Source: Streptomyces gossypii
Lineage (GTDB): Bacteria > Actinomycetota > Actinomycetes > Streptomycetales > Streptomycetaceae
DNA: 64,000 nt
Direction: 5' to 3'
Assembly: GCF_025165795.1 (NCBI RefSeq)
Contig: NZ_JAJAGO010000006.1
Coordinates: 1 to 64,000, forward strand
Part shown: in pieces, positions 1-8,886 of the stretch
Position numbering within the stretch: the stretch's first letter is position 1
How the letters are laid out: each line of letters opens with the position of its first letter
Notes under the pieces: model-generated
What the model was told of the DNA's origin: nothing
The model's database searches: none
The model's input: only the letters and a program-made list of their open reading frames with translations
Position numbers and translations under genes: made by a program

Positions 1-403
1 GAAGTTAAGTAAACTGATCTACGCCACCAAAGCAGACATGTATGACCATTCAGCACGCGCCCTTAGTGACCTGAATCACTTTTGCATGCAGAAGGGAACC
101 GAAACCGTCCTAGACGGTCAGTGAACATGCCTCCACGTTGCGTTGAACCGGTGGCGACGGAGGCTGACGCGAAGTCTGCGGAGGAGCCCAGAGGGCCTAC
201 GGTCGACACATCAGTGACGCACCATGCCCCAGCGGTTACCCTGACCGGACAGGTTCAGCCCTGAGCCAGCCCCGCTTCGGAACACCAAGTGCACACGCGA
301 CACGCACACAGCGCCGAAGGAAAATATCCACCTCACCCCCTACGCCGCCACTCGGCAGACCTGTACGGTTCGCCGACGCGGTATCTGTGCTGCTCAACCA
401 GGG
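1..403. other. Gene-free stretch left of the CRISPR remnant
   Basis: No convincing reading frame is visible on either strand. The first 120 bases are less GC-rich than the rest of the window. The stretch borders the intact first repeat of the CRISPR remnant, on the side where a leader would be expected if the array is read on the plus strand. No cas gene is in the window. A degraded leader is a guess. Confidence 0.4.
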
Positions 404-512
404 GTGGCGGCCGTCCCTCCGGACGGCCGAGAATCGCAACGAGATGAGCATGGCGGCCGAGATCCTGGGCGCGGTGTGGCAGCCGTCCTTCCGGACGGCC
501 GAGAATCGCTAC
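404..512 (+). CRISPR. Minimal CRISPR remnant: two 37-nt repeats, one 35-nt spacer
   Basis: Two 37-nt units (404-440 and 476-512) match at 34 of 37 positions by eye and are separated by a unique 35-nt stretch (441-475). Each unit begins GTGGC and contains a palindromic core; in the first unit it is GGCCGTCCCTCCGGACGGCC. The first ends ATCGCAAC and the second ATCGCTAC. Repeat length, spacer length, stem-loop core, AAC-type 3' end and a degenerate terminal repeat all fit a CRISPR array reduced to one spacer. No cas genes lie nearby, so it is probably a relic or orphan. The alternative is a chance pair of palindromic intergenic elements. Confidence 0.65.
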
Positions 513-519
513 CGCCACA

Positions 520-780
520 CCCCTTACCGGGTACCGGATAGTCCGGCGACCGTTCCCGATTCCAACGGAACCAACCCGGTCCGCCCCACAACCGCCATCG
601 TGGAAGAGATACGCAGATCAGCGCCGTGGGGATGACCAGCCATGCTTGGTGACTCCTGCCCAAGGCTCGAACCTGCGGCCAACGGCCAAGCCGCTTCACC
701 AGTACAGCGTGGACTCGACGGTGATCCGTGACCCCCGAGACCACGGTCGGCGGCCGTTCCCATCTGGCTGGTGCCCTGCC
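520..780. repeat. Dispersed noncoding repeat, copy 1 (both halves)
   Basis: The left half (about 520-652) resembles 10869-11005, sharing a block around GGTCCGCCCCACAAC and GACCAGCCATGCTT. The right half (about 662-780) resembles 15213-15330, sharing ACGGCCAAG, CTTCACC and GGTGCCCTGCC. It contains no credible gene. It abuts the CRISPR remnant on the left and the IS630 element on the right. The family looks like a decayed small mobile or structural element; its function is unknown. Confidence 0.6.
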
Positions 781-827
781 CAGCGCCGAATAGCAAACTA
801 CTGAACTTGATTGGGTGATGTCGGGCC

Positions 828-1594
828 GTTCGCCTGACAGGGGCTGAGTCGGGTCGGTAGAGGGCTGCAAGAGAGCGGATCCGGCTGGAAGCGGTCGGTC
901 GCTTCGAGAGCGGCGCGAAGAACCGGGAGATCGCGGCCGCGCTGCGGGTGAGCGAGCGGTCGGTGGAGCGATGGCGCCGTCAGTGGCGCGAGCAGGGCGA
1001 AGAGGGCGTTCGGTCGAAGGGATCGCCAGGGCGCCCGGGGCTTTCGGTAGACCAGATCACGAAACTGGAGCGGGAGTTGGAGCGCGGTCCGCTCGCCCAT
1101 GGCTGGGCTGACCAGCGGTGGACACTGGCCCGGGTGAAGACTCTGATCGGACGGTTGTTCCACGTCAGCTACACGGTGGAGGGGGCATGGCGACTGCTGA
1201 AGCGTCATGGCTGGTCGTGGCAGCAGCCGGCCCGCCAGGCGATCGAACGTGGGGACGAGGCAGCGGAGTTGTGGAAGAAGGAGGTGTGGCCGCAGGTAAA
1301 AGCACGGCGGCGGCCCGCGGTGCCTGGATCGTCTGCGAGGACGAGGCCAGCCAGTCGCTGAGGCCGCCACGCGCGAGGTCCTGGGGCCGCATCGGCCAGA
1401 CGCCGGTAGTCCGCGTCCGGGGCCGGGGTTCAGGGCGGGTTTCGATGGCGGGAATGGTCTGCTTCCGCCCCGGAGACCGCTCCCGGCTGATCTACAGCTT
1501 CCGCGTGCACCGGGGCCGAAAGGGCGAACCCAGGGGCTTCACCTGGCAGGACTACCGCGACCTCATCGTGCGGGCGCACAACCAGCTCAAGGGC
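828..1594 (+). pseudogene. IS630-family transposase, N-terminal and central part
   Basis: A homeodomain-like helix-turn-helix is readable around 873-1010 (AVGRFESGAKNREIAAALRV, SERSVERWRRQW), followed by the winged-helix linker region (HGWADQRWTLARVKTLIGRL). The frame then shifts by -1 near 1303 at GTAAAAGC, and the first DDE segment continues as GAWIVCEDEASQSLRPP and the RVHRGRKGE motif. Upstream of 870 the N-terminus needs another frame, with a TAG at 858. Reading stops at 1594, where the IS21 element entered. The -1 shift could be programmed, as in some IS630 elements, but the extra N-terminal break argues for decay. Confidence 0.8.
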
Positions 1595-1697
1595 TGTCAA
1601 CGGTCATTGAGATGCCCAGGTGGGTGGCCGTTGGAGGCCCAGGCTGGTGGCCATCAGAAAGCCAGGCGTATGGCCGGTGGTGTTCCCGGGGTGGGGG

Positions 1698-2471
1698 TCA
1701 GCTCAAGGGGACTACTCCCTTCCCGGCGAGGGCCTCGGCGAGGCGGTGCGAGTCGCCGGTGGTGGTCACGAGGTGAGCGTGGTGCATGAGACGGTCGGTG
1801 CTCGCGCCAGCGAGAGTCTTCGGCATGATCGTGTCGAAGCCCGAGGGGTGAATGTTGCTGGTCACCGCGATGGATCGGCGTTCGTAGGCTGCGTCGATGA
1901 TCCGGTAGAACGCCTCGGCGGCGTCTTCCTCGACGGGCAGCAGGCCGATGTCGTCGATGACGATGAGGTCCGCGCGGCAGATCCGGGCGACGGTCCGTGC
2001 GGTGGACCCGTCGACCTTGGATTTGCCGATCGCGGCGCTCAGCGTCTCCAGGGTGAACCAGGACACCCGCAGGTCCTTCTCGATCGCGGCTTGGGCCAGG
2101 CCCTCGGTGAAGTGGCTCTTGCCCGTCCCCGACGGGCCGGCGATCACCAAATTCTCGGCGCGGCCGATCCACTCCAGGGTGATCAGGGAGTTCTGGGTGG
2201 GTTCGGGGATGGTGGAGTCCTCGGCTCGCCAGGAGCCCAGAGTCTTGCCAGTGGGGAAGTTCGCCGAGTGCCGGCGAAGACGCCGGGTGGCCGCGTCGCG
2301 GCCGGTGACCTCCTCGGCTATAAGCAGCCGCAACACCTCGGCGGGGTCCCAGCGTTGGGCACGGGCGGTGGCGAGGACGTCCGGGGCCGCTTTGCGCATA
2401 TAGGGCAGGCGCATGCGGCGCATGAGCTTGTCGAGCTCCTCCGGCAGAGCCGGGGCCTGGGGAAACGTCAT
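1698..2471 (-). CDS. istB: IS21-family helper ATPase IstB
   Basis: 257 residues, normal for IstB. This AAA+ protein helps the IstA transposase select and remodel target DNA. Walker A is GPSGTGKS near residue 114 and Walker B is LIVIDDIG near residue 166. The arginine-rich stretch TGRDAATRRLRRHSANFP before the ATPase core is typical of IstB. The ATG is preceded by GAAGGAA at a normal distance. In most IS21 elements istA and istB touch or overlap; here about 380 bp separate them, occupied by an opposite-strand gene. Confidence 0.93.
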   Translation of the reverse strand: MTFPQAPALPEELDKLMRRMRLPYMRKAAPDVLATARAQRWDPAEVLRLLIAEEVTGRDAATRRLRRHSANFPTGKTLGSWRAEDSTIPEPTQNSLITLEWIGRAENLVIAGPSGTGKSHFTEGLAQAAIEKDLRVSWFTLETLSAAIGKSKVDGSTARTVARICRADLIVIDDIGLLPVEEDAAEAFYRIIDAAYERRSIAVTSNIHPSGFDTIMPKTLAGASTDRLMHHAHLVTTTGDSHRLAEALAGKGVVPLS

Positions 2472-2520
2472 GGTTGCGAGTTCCTTCGTCGGTCGGTGTC
2501 TGCGCCGATAGTCTCGCCGG

Positions 2521-2811
2521 GTGATCGATATGCAGGTGCGTGGTGACAGCAGCGACGTCGTAGCCCGGGCCGAGTGCGGGTTGCAGTGGACTTCCGCTTT
2601 CGGTGATCTGAATCCGGGGCTGTTCCCGATGCTCTGGGGCCTGATTCCCTATGGGGACGCGGTCTTCAACCATCGGCAGGTGTCGCTGCTGCTCGCGGAA
2701 CTCGACCGGCTCCCGGCCGCTTGCGGCGGTGACTGGGTCGGGCAGGCCCGCAAGTTGTGCCAGGTCGTCGAGCAGGGGTCACACCGGTATCTCTGGTTTG
2801 TCGGCGACTGA
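2521..2811 (+). CDS. Small passenger protein inside the IS21 element, function unknown
   Basis: 96 residues, GTG start (an ATG lies 3 codons in), running opposite to istB and istA and filling the gap between them. The protein looks like a real folded domain: a balanced composition, a PMLWGLIPYGDAVFN core, an LLAELDRLP helix and a terminal RYLWFVGD. I recall similar small actinobacterial hypothetical proteins, but no function can be named. It is not part of the standard IS21 gene set, so it is best seen as cargo. No strong ribosome site is visible upstream and the 50-bp gap to istB must hold any promoter. Confidence 0.6.
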   Translation: MIDMQVRGDSSDVVARAECGLQWTSAFGDLNPGLFPMLWGLIPYGDAVFNHRQVSLLLAELDRLPAACGGDWVGQARKLCQVVEQGSHRYLWFVGD

Positions 2812-2848
2812 CCATGGGGCCATGGGGCAACTTCCTTGAAGTCGTCGC

Positions 2849-4375
2849 CTACTGGCCCAGGGCTTGCCAGCCGATGGTTCCGTTCTGGACGGAGTGGGCC
2901 TCGTCCGCGCGGACGACCTCGCCGACGGGCTTGCTGTCCGCGATGTGTCCCAGGATCGAGAGCAGGTCCTCGTCAGCGAAGCGCCCGGCCGTGGCCGCCA
3001 GACCGAGGGCCTGGTCGACTTTGTCGTTGCCCAAGACGGTGGCCAGCTCGACCGCGCGGGCCATCTTGGCGCGGATACGGACTGCGCCGGCGGGTCCGGC
3101 CTCCTTGAGCCAACGCCCCCCGGGGCCGATGCCCACGAACGCGATCTCCGCCTCCGAGCGCGGCTGCAGCCTCGGCTGGAGGACGCTGCGGCCGTCGGGA
3201 TGGTCGGGGTAGTGGGCGTCGATGATCTGCGGAACACCCGGGGTGGACAGCTTGTGGCGCCAAATCTCCGAGAGATCGCCGGAGTCGGTGCGGGCGGTGA
3301 TGGACAGTTCCTCGCCGACCACCCGGCACCACACCCTCGCGCCGGTATAGCCTGGCGGGGTCGAGTAGCGCACCGAGTTGAAGCTGATGGTGCGGTCTGA
3401 GCCGACCAGTCTCTCCTTGCCCAGCGCGAGCGCGAGCGGCTCGATGGGCAGGACATGCAGCGTGGTGCGTTCGACATCCAGACGGCTCGCGGGTATCTGC
3501 CCGGTCGCCCGGTGACGGCGCGAGTTCACCGCATCGCACCAGGTCCGGCAGGTGTCGACGAGCTCGGCGAAGGTGTCGTAGGCGGCCAGCAGGTTCGTGC
3601 TGGTGGGCACCAGGTCGGCCTTCGCGATACGGACCGTGGCCTCCGCACCGCCCTTCGATTCGGGGTCGTAGGGCACGCAACTGACCACCTGGCAGCCGTA
3701 ATGCCGACCTGCGGCGACCATCTGCGGATGCCGCACCAAGATCCCGGCGATGTGCTCGACGGTGACCGTCTTCGCATTGTCGGTCAGCACATACGTCGGC
3801 GCCCCGCCGATCCGCCGGAGCGTGGTGTCCAGGCAAGCCACCAAAGTGCCCAACGTGCAGTCCCAGACCGGGATAACCACCCGAAACCGTGACCAGGACA
3901 GCCATGCGCAGAACAGCCAGGTCCGCCGGCCGCCGATCCGCGGCCCCTCGCCCCAGTCGAACTGCAGCCACCGGCCCGGCTCGGGAATCCACGGCCGGTA
4001 TGTCCGGCGCTTGCCCGCCTTCCACGCGCTCTTCGCCGCGTTCACCGCCCGTCTCGTCGAGCGCGCGCTGCCCCGGTAGCCCATCTTCACGAGCTTCTCG
4101 TGGACCACATCGGCGCGGATCGTCGCCTTCGACTGGTCGACCCACTCCTCGACCTTCTCCAGGAACGCATCGATCATCTTCGGCCGTGGCTCTCGCTCAT
4201 AAGGATTGCGCCCGCCGTTGCGGGCCTCGACATACCGCTTGACCGTCTTCGGGTGGCCCGTCAAGGTCGCCGCTGACCAGACCGTCCCGGTCAGGTCGTA
4301 CGCCTCAAGGATTTCCATAATCTCCGTGTCAGACTTCGTCACAGGACCTCTCCGGCCGGTAGCTGATGCGTGCAA
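2849..4375 (-). CDS. istA: IS21-family transposase IstA
   Basis: 508 residues from ATG 4375; a GTG at 4342 (VTKSDTEIMEIL) is an equally good start. This is the DDE transposase of the element. An N-terminal helix-turn-helix region (EILEAYDLTGTVWSAATLTG) is followed by the RNase-H-like core: first Asp in WLQFDWGEG, second in YVLTDNAKT and the Glu in PESKGGAEATV. No frameshift or stop is visible. It lies upstream of istB on the same strand; the two probably share a transcript across the opposite-strand passenger gene. Confidence 0.93.
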   Translation of the reverse strand: MHASATGRRGPVTKSDTEIMEILEAYDLTGTVWSAATLTGHPKTVKRYVEARNGGRNPYEREPRPKMIDAFLEKVEEWVDQSKATIRADVVHEKLVKMGYRGSARSTRRAVNAAKSAWKAGKRRTYRPWIPEPGRWLQFDWGEGPRIGGRRTWLFCAWLSWSRFRVVIPVWDCTLGTLVACLDTTLRRIGGAPTYVLTDNAKTVTVEHIAGILVRHPQMVAAGRHYGCQVVSCVPYDPESKGGAEATVRIAKADLVPTSTNLLAAYDTFAELVDTCRTWCDAVNSRRHRATGQIPASRLDVERTTLHVLPIEPLALALGKERLVGSDRTISFNSVRYSTPPGYTGARVWCRVVGEELSITARTDSGDLSEIWRHKLSTPGVPQIIDAHYPDHPDGRSVLQPRLQPRSEAEIAFVGIGPGGRWLKEAGPAGAVRIRAKMARAVELATVLGNDKVDQALGLAATAGRFADEDLLSILGHIADSKPVGEVVRADEAHSVQNGTIGWQALGQ

Positions 4376-4519
4376 ACACCAGCAAACGGGCGGAGGGGTC
4401 TCCTCCAGTTAAGGAAGTGATCAGGAACACCACTGGTCAGACGGCCATCCACCTGGAACTCCGGTGGCCATCAGCCTGGACTCGGCTGGCCGCACATCTG
4501 GACTTTGCCACGGCCGCCA

Positions 4520-4818
4520 TCAAGGGCCCCATCGTCCTGGTCTGGGACAACCTGCGTACCCATCTCATGCCGCAGATGAAGGACTTCATCGCCGCGAACG
4601 AGGACTGGCTGACCGTCCTCCACTTCCCGTCCTACGCACCTGACCTCAACCCGCAGGAAGGCATCTGGTCCCTGGTGAAGCGAACGATCGGCAACCTCGC
4701 CGCCGCCAACCTCGACCAGCTCGCCGCCGCCGTGAAGCGCAGCCTCAAGAAGACCCAGTACCGACCGCACCTCATCGACGGCTGCCTCATAGGAACCGGC
4801 CTGACCCTGACCAGCTGA
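4520..4818 (+). pseudogene. IS630-family transposase, C-terminal part
   Basis: Continuation of the IS630 transposase cut at 1594. After the duplicated target it reads GPIVLVWDNLRTHL, then FPSYAPDLNPQEGIWSLVK, carrying the second Asp and the final acidic residue of the DDE triad, and ends at a stop at 4816-4818. The upstream frame open from 4366 is only IS21 end sequence read through and is not a genuine start. The inverted repeat and TA of the element follow within 35 bases. Confidence 0.85.
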
Positions 4819-4854
4819 CACGATCAAGCCGACATCACACATTCAAGTTCAATA

Positions 4855-5180
4855 GCGACAAGCTGCCCGCCGTTGATGACATCGATGGCGGGCACTGTCC
4901 AGCTCGCTATCGAGTGGGCGTTCAGCCAGCGTTCTGCCCCACACTGGAGCAGCAGACCACCACGCTGCCCTCCATTGACGAAGGCGCCGTTCCGCAGAGC
5001 TTTCAGCCCCTGCTGCCGACGCTTCAAGCCATTTTGTACAACACCCCTCTCCCGTAGATCTTCAGGAACGTTGAATGGCCCTGCCACTCCCCACGAGCCA
5101 CGTCCGCGACGCGGTGCGCCCATGCCCAAGGCATTGCATCGCGCACGGAACCACCCGAGCTGAGCGAGGGAGATCACTTA
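4855..5180. other. Intergenic region between the IS630 element and the lipoprotein gene
   Basis: About 325 bases with no convincing gene. Short open frames exist on both strands but none resembles a known family. The only assignable element is the ribosome site of the following gene (GAGGGAGA near 5166-5173, about 8 bases before GTG 5181). A promoter for the lipoprotein gene should lie here but no clear -35/-10 pair was identified. Confidence 0.5.
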
Positions 5181-7769
5181 GTGAGAAGCGCTGTACGGGC
5201 AAGAGGCCGAAGACCCCTCATCCTGGGTTTGGCTGCCTCTCTCCTACTTCTGAGCTGTGGGACACAGACAGGCCAATCCGGGAAAACGCCCGCAAAGGCA
5301 AGTGACGTCACAACCGAGCCCACCTCAAAGGGGACCGGACGACCCGAGCCCGAAAGCATCTCTTTCGAACCCAGCGGGCCAGTGGTCCTCACCGGCCGCG
5401 TCGTGGGTGAGAGAACCCTGGACGACGCAGAATTTTACCTGATGGCAGACCCGGACCCGGCAACCATCAAGGACCAGAAACCAGGCGACACCGTGCACCG
5501 CCTCGAGTTTCCCACCATGTCGCTAGTAACCGAAGGGAACGAGTTCGCGGCCCGACTAAAGAGAAGCGACATCAAAGACAAGGATTACATATCTGACGAC
5601 AACAGAGTCCAGTTCGTGCTCGCTATCCGCATACCACGAGAGGGAAAGCCGGACAAACACGCCGAGACAGGGGCTACCGTGGAGTACACGGGAGGGACTT
5701 CCGGAATCATCCCCTGGGCAGATCCACTCACCACACCAGAGGACGTGGACAAAATCCTCCCGAAACACGAACTGCGCCCCGTGTTCCGAGAGGTAGAACC
5801 GAAAGAACCGCTGCCCTCCCAAACCAGGCCCACCACCGCGAAGCCCACCACATTGCAGGGATACACTCCTCCCTGCCAGACGAAGACCCTCCTGAAGCAT
5901 GAGGACGTCTGGGCGTACATAGGTGAGACCTATCCCGTAGGTGAAGGCACCGGAGGAATGTCCTTCACCAACGAAGCGGAAGTCACCTATGAGGCTGCGG
6001 CGAGTCTCGGTGGCTGGTCGGCAGAAAAGACCGTCACCGTGAAAAACGAAACCTCTGCAACGTGGGAACCCAGGGGATGGGCCCGCAAGTATCTGGTGGG
6101 GATACGATACAAACAGTACCAGTGCGTGTACCAGGGCAAAGACCAGGTCGATGTCTGGTCGCTCTGGGAGCCAGTCGCTCACACCTCAGAGACCGACGAC
6201 AAGAAAATCGAGCGGCCTGACTGGATCGGCAGCAATACAGAAAACTGCGGACCGGTGACGACCGAAGAGTGGAACAGGTCCAACGAAAGCGGCGGCTCGG
6301 AGGGAATCGCCTGGGAGGGAAAGCTTCCCCTTGACGCCAAGAAAACACTGGAGATCGGCATCGATCTTGGCGTGAAGCGTGAGTGGTCCACTGCTTCCAC
6401 GGTCACTTACAACATGACTAGAGGAGTCAACCAGCTCTGCGGTGTAGACGAAAAACCAGGCTTCGCCAGCAAGATCGGGCAGCATTCCGTAGTTAAGCAC
6501 AAGGTATGCTCGAACTTCGAATGGCCGGTGGCAAAGCAGGTGGAGGCCAAGGCGCCACCGGAGAGCAAGTTCCTCAACTACGCCGAGAACACCCCGAACG
6601 GCTGGACCGGCGGCGACTCGACCTACTCTGTCCGGCTCCCTGACGGGCGACTGCTGTGGATGTTCTCCGACACTTTCCTGGGGCCGCTCAACGCGGACGG
6701 CACACGGCCGACCAACGCGCCCCTAGTGAACAGTTCCTTCGTCGCCCAGAACGACAGCAGCCTGAAGACCATCACCGGGGGAACAACCGACAACCCGCGC
6801 GCGATCATGCCGAACGAAGACCCCCACCGCTGGTACTGGCTCGGTGACGGAATGGTCGGTGACGTTCAACTCCTCGGCGAGGAGCGGCCGACGAAACGCC
6901 TCCAAGTGATCTACCACCAGTGGCACAGATACGACCCGACCGACGCGTGGGGGTTCAAGCTCGAAAAGATGGTCATCGCCACCTTCGACCTCGGGAACCT
7001 CAAAAACCCGATCGACGTCAGGGAAATCCCATCGGACATCGACCCCTCACTCGGCACTCCTAGCATCCAGTGGGGCTCGGCGATCCTCCCGGCCTCACAG
7101 AGCGGCGACGGCTACACCTACATCTACGGGATAGACGACGCGCCCACCCACAAGAAGATGAGAGTGGCACGCGTCAAAGGAACCGACCTCACAAAGACCT
7201 ACAAGTGGGTGTTCCTGAACAAGGAGAAGAACGCGTGGATGGGCGAGGAAGCACAAGGCAGCAACATCATCACCGGGGTCGCCAACGAGTTCAGCGTCAC
7301 CAAGTGGCACGGCTCGTTCGTCCTGGTCAGCCAGGACACCACCGAAGCCTTCAGCCGGAAGGTTCGCCTGTGGGCCGCCTGCGACCCCTACACCGGCTTC
7401 GGCCACATCCCCGGCAAGGAGATCATCTACGAGACGCCCGAAACCGGCTTGTGGGGAAGCTACGGCGACGGGCTCATCTACGCCTACAACGCCCACGTGC
7501 ACGACACCCTGGGCTCAGGTGACCGCTGGACGCTGTCCTACAACGTCAACAGCTTGGACACCACCGTCGGAAAAGACGGCGCGCACTACAGGGACCCGAG
7601 TATCTACAAACCCAGGTTCGTCTCCTTCACCCTCGTGCCGACCGGCAGCTCACTGACCACATCAGATCCGGAGGACCCTGCACCGGACAGCGATCCACCG
7701 CCTGTGGCCGACCGTGATTACCCGTGCGCGCAGGTGTGCATGGGGGTGCCGTCCCGTAGTGGAAGCTAA
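5181..7769 (+). CDS. Large secreted lipoprotein with DUF5005-like C-terminal domain
   Basis: 862 residues from GTG. A lipoprotein signal peptide ends in LLLLSC, so Cys26 should be lipidated and the protein anchored outside the membrane. A Ser/Thr/Pro-rich stretch follows. The region from about residue 460 to 840 looks like a DUF5005/DUF4185-type beta-propeller seen in actinobacterial secreted proteins, with motifs GGDSTYSVRLPDGR and WMFSDTFLG and repeated W/Y-rich blades; such domains are suspected carbohydrate-active modules, not proven. The middle (about 200-455) is unassigned. The first half is visibly less GC-rich than flanking genes, suggesting transfer. The last residues run to the edge of an IS5-type relic, so the C-terminus may have been altered. 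Confidence 0.8.
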   Translation: MRSAVRARGRRPLILGLAASLLLLSCGTQTGQSGKTPAKASDVTTEPTSKGTGRPEPESISFEPSGPVVLTGRVVGERTLDDAEFYLMADPDPATIKDQKPGDTVHRLEFPTMSLVTEGNEFAARLKRSDIKDKDYISDDNRVQFVLAIRIPREGKPDKHAETGATVEYTGGTSGIIPWADPLTTPEDVDKILPKHELRPVFREVEPKEPLPSQTRPTTAKPTTLQGYTPPCQTKTLLKHEDVWAYIGETYPVGEGTGGMSFTNEAEVTYEAAASLGGWSAEKTVTVKNETSATWEPRGWARKYLVGIRYKQYQCVYQGKDQVDVWSLWEPVAHTSETDDKKIERPDWIGSNTENCGPVTTEEWNRSNESGGSEGIAWEGKLPLDAKKTLEIGIDLGVKREWSTASTVTYNMTRGVNQLCGVDEKPGFASKIGQHSVVKHKVCSNFEWPVAKQVEAKAPPESKFLNYAENTPNGWTGGDSTYSVRLPDGRLLWMFSDTFLGPLNADGTRPTNAPLVNSSFVAQNDSSLKTITGGTTDNPRAIMPNEDPHRWYWLGDGMVGDVQLLGEERPTKRLQVIYHQWHRYDPTDAWGFKLEKMVIATFDLGNLKNPIDVREIPSDIDPSLGTPSIQWGSAILPASQSGDGYTYIYGIDDAPTHKKMRVARVKGTDLTKTYKWVFLNKEKNAWMGEEAQGSNIITGVANEFSVTKWHGSFVLVSQDTTEAFSRKVRLWAACDPYTGFGHIPGKEIIYETPETGLWGSYGDGLIYAYNAHVHDTLGSGDRWTLSYNVNSLDTTVGKDGAHYRDPSIYKPRFVSFTLVPTGSSLTTSDPEDPAPDSDPPPVADRDYPCAQVCMGVPSRSGS

Positions 7770-7840
7770 CGACTCGGTCCGCGATTGAGGTAGGGGCATG
7801 CTGGCCTGGCGGGTCGGCTGATGGTTGATCAGCAGGCCGC

Positions 7841-8794
7841 CTACGGGGCCAGCATCAGTTCGGTGCTCGGCTTGCGGCGGGTTGCCCGGCGGGCGGAACG
7901 GTCCGAGACCAGTGAGGCGATCGCGCGGTGGGTCTCGGCGTAGTTCTCGCGTCGGCCGGTGTAGCGCTGGAGCGGGCGCCACTGCCGTAGTTCGGCACTC
8001 GCGTGCTCGACGCAGATCCGGGCCGAGGACTGCCGACGGCGCCTCTCCCGCCATGCGTACCGCTCGCCGAGTGGTTCCTCGTCCTTCGGCTTCTTCGGAG
8101 GGGCGCTGACCTGGTCGGGGAAGCCGTTGGCCAGCCCCGGTAACCCTCGTCGACCTCGGCGCCCACCTTCGGGCGGACCCGGAACTGCTCGGCGATGCCC
8201 TCAGTACGCATCGCGGTCTGGTCGTGCATGCGGCCGGGCCGGTCCGCACCTGACCCCAACAGACGGCCCTGTCCGTCGCTGACGGTGGTGGTCTTGATGG
8301 TGTTCTGCTTCTTCTTGCCGGAGACGAAGGCCCGCCGTCCGGGCCGGTTTGGCTTTGGGCCGGCGAACCTGGGTCTCGGCTCCGTCGATCCGCAGCCGAA
8401 TCCCTTCGGCTTCCGCGTAGGCGAACACGTCCGCCAGGGTCCGCAGCCGGACACCGGGGCGGTCAGGGACGGCGAAGCCGCGCGCCGCCAGCAGCGGGCG
8501 GATCTCGCTGATGGCCCGGGAAACCGTGGAACGGGCGGTGTCGTACAGCGCGGCCAGCGCGGCGTGGGGGAGCCCGGTGCACAGATGCACCAGGGTGACC
8601 AGCACCCGGTCGGTGAAGACCAGGTCGTACTTCGGTCCGGCACCGGCCTCCCGTTGCCGCCCGGCACCACGCCGCTCATCCAGTGCTGACTCGCACCGAG
8701 CAAGCCGCGGGTCTGCCAACTCCTTGATCAAGTCGCCGAGATGAGTACGGGAGACACCGCAGAAGGCAGGATGGACAAGGCCGCACGGGCCCAC
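7841..8794 (-). pseudogene. IS5-type transposase, frameshifted
   Basis: Three consecutive frames together give a nearly complete DDE transposase. The first frame (8794 down to about 8330) has FTDRVLVTLVHLCTGLPHAA, a helix-turn-helix (TARSTVSRAISEIR) and the first Asp in RLRIDGAETQVRRP. The second carries SGKKKQNTIKTT and DRPGRMHDQTAMR followed by VDEGYRG. The third ends ARICVEHASAELRQWRPLQR with the catalytic Glu and stops at 7841-7843. At least two frameshifts make it inactive. Its terminal inverted repeats were not identified. Confidence 0.8.
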
Positions 8795-8886
8795 TTCTTG
8801 GTCACACGCGAAGAACCCTTATGACCGGTGTCACGTCACGGCCGGAGTCGCAGCGGGTCGTTGAGGGACCGGGCAGAATCGCGATC

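Larger units (their letters stand above)
1595..4519 (-). mobile_element. Complete IS21-family element with 8-bp target duplication
   Basis: TCAAGGGC occurs at 1587-1594 and again at 4520-4527. Deleting 1595-4519 plus one copy restores the IS630 transposase reading ...QLKGPIVLVWDNL... exactly in frame. The ends start TG and align as imperfect inverted repeats over roughly 55 bases, including the shared block CCAGGCTG(G/A)TGGCC. Inside are istA and istB on the minus strand plus a third gene on the plus strand. IS21 elements are known to make 4-8 bp duplications. Both transposition genes look intact, so the element may be active or recently active. Confidence 0.9.
801..4852 (+). mobile_element. 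IS630-family element, decayed and split by an IS21-family insertion
   Basis: The ends form an inverted repeat: the left begins CTGAACTTGATTGGGTGATG and the right, read inward on the other strand, TTGAACTTGAATGTGTGATG. Both are flanked by TA (799-800 and 4853-4854), the usual IS630/Tc1-mariner target. Removing the nested IS21 element and one target copy leaves about 1.1 kb, a normal IS630 length. The transposase reading frame is already broken by frameshifts, so this copy is dead. Confidence 0.88.

Noticed and set aside
82..264. 60-residue frame at the left edge
   Set aside because: No ribosome site, no recognisable motif and poor codon bias.
1295..1310. Programmed -1 frameshift in the IS630 transposase
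   Set aside because: GTAAAAGC is a weak slippery site and the N-terminus needs a second frame change, so decay is the simpler explanation.
1654..2673. 339-residue minus-strand frame over istB
   Set aside because: Low-complexity Arg/Pro/His shadow in another frame; istB itself has Walker motifs.
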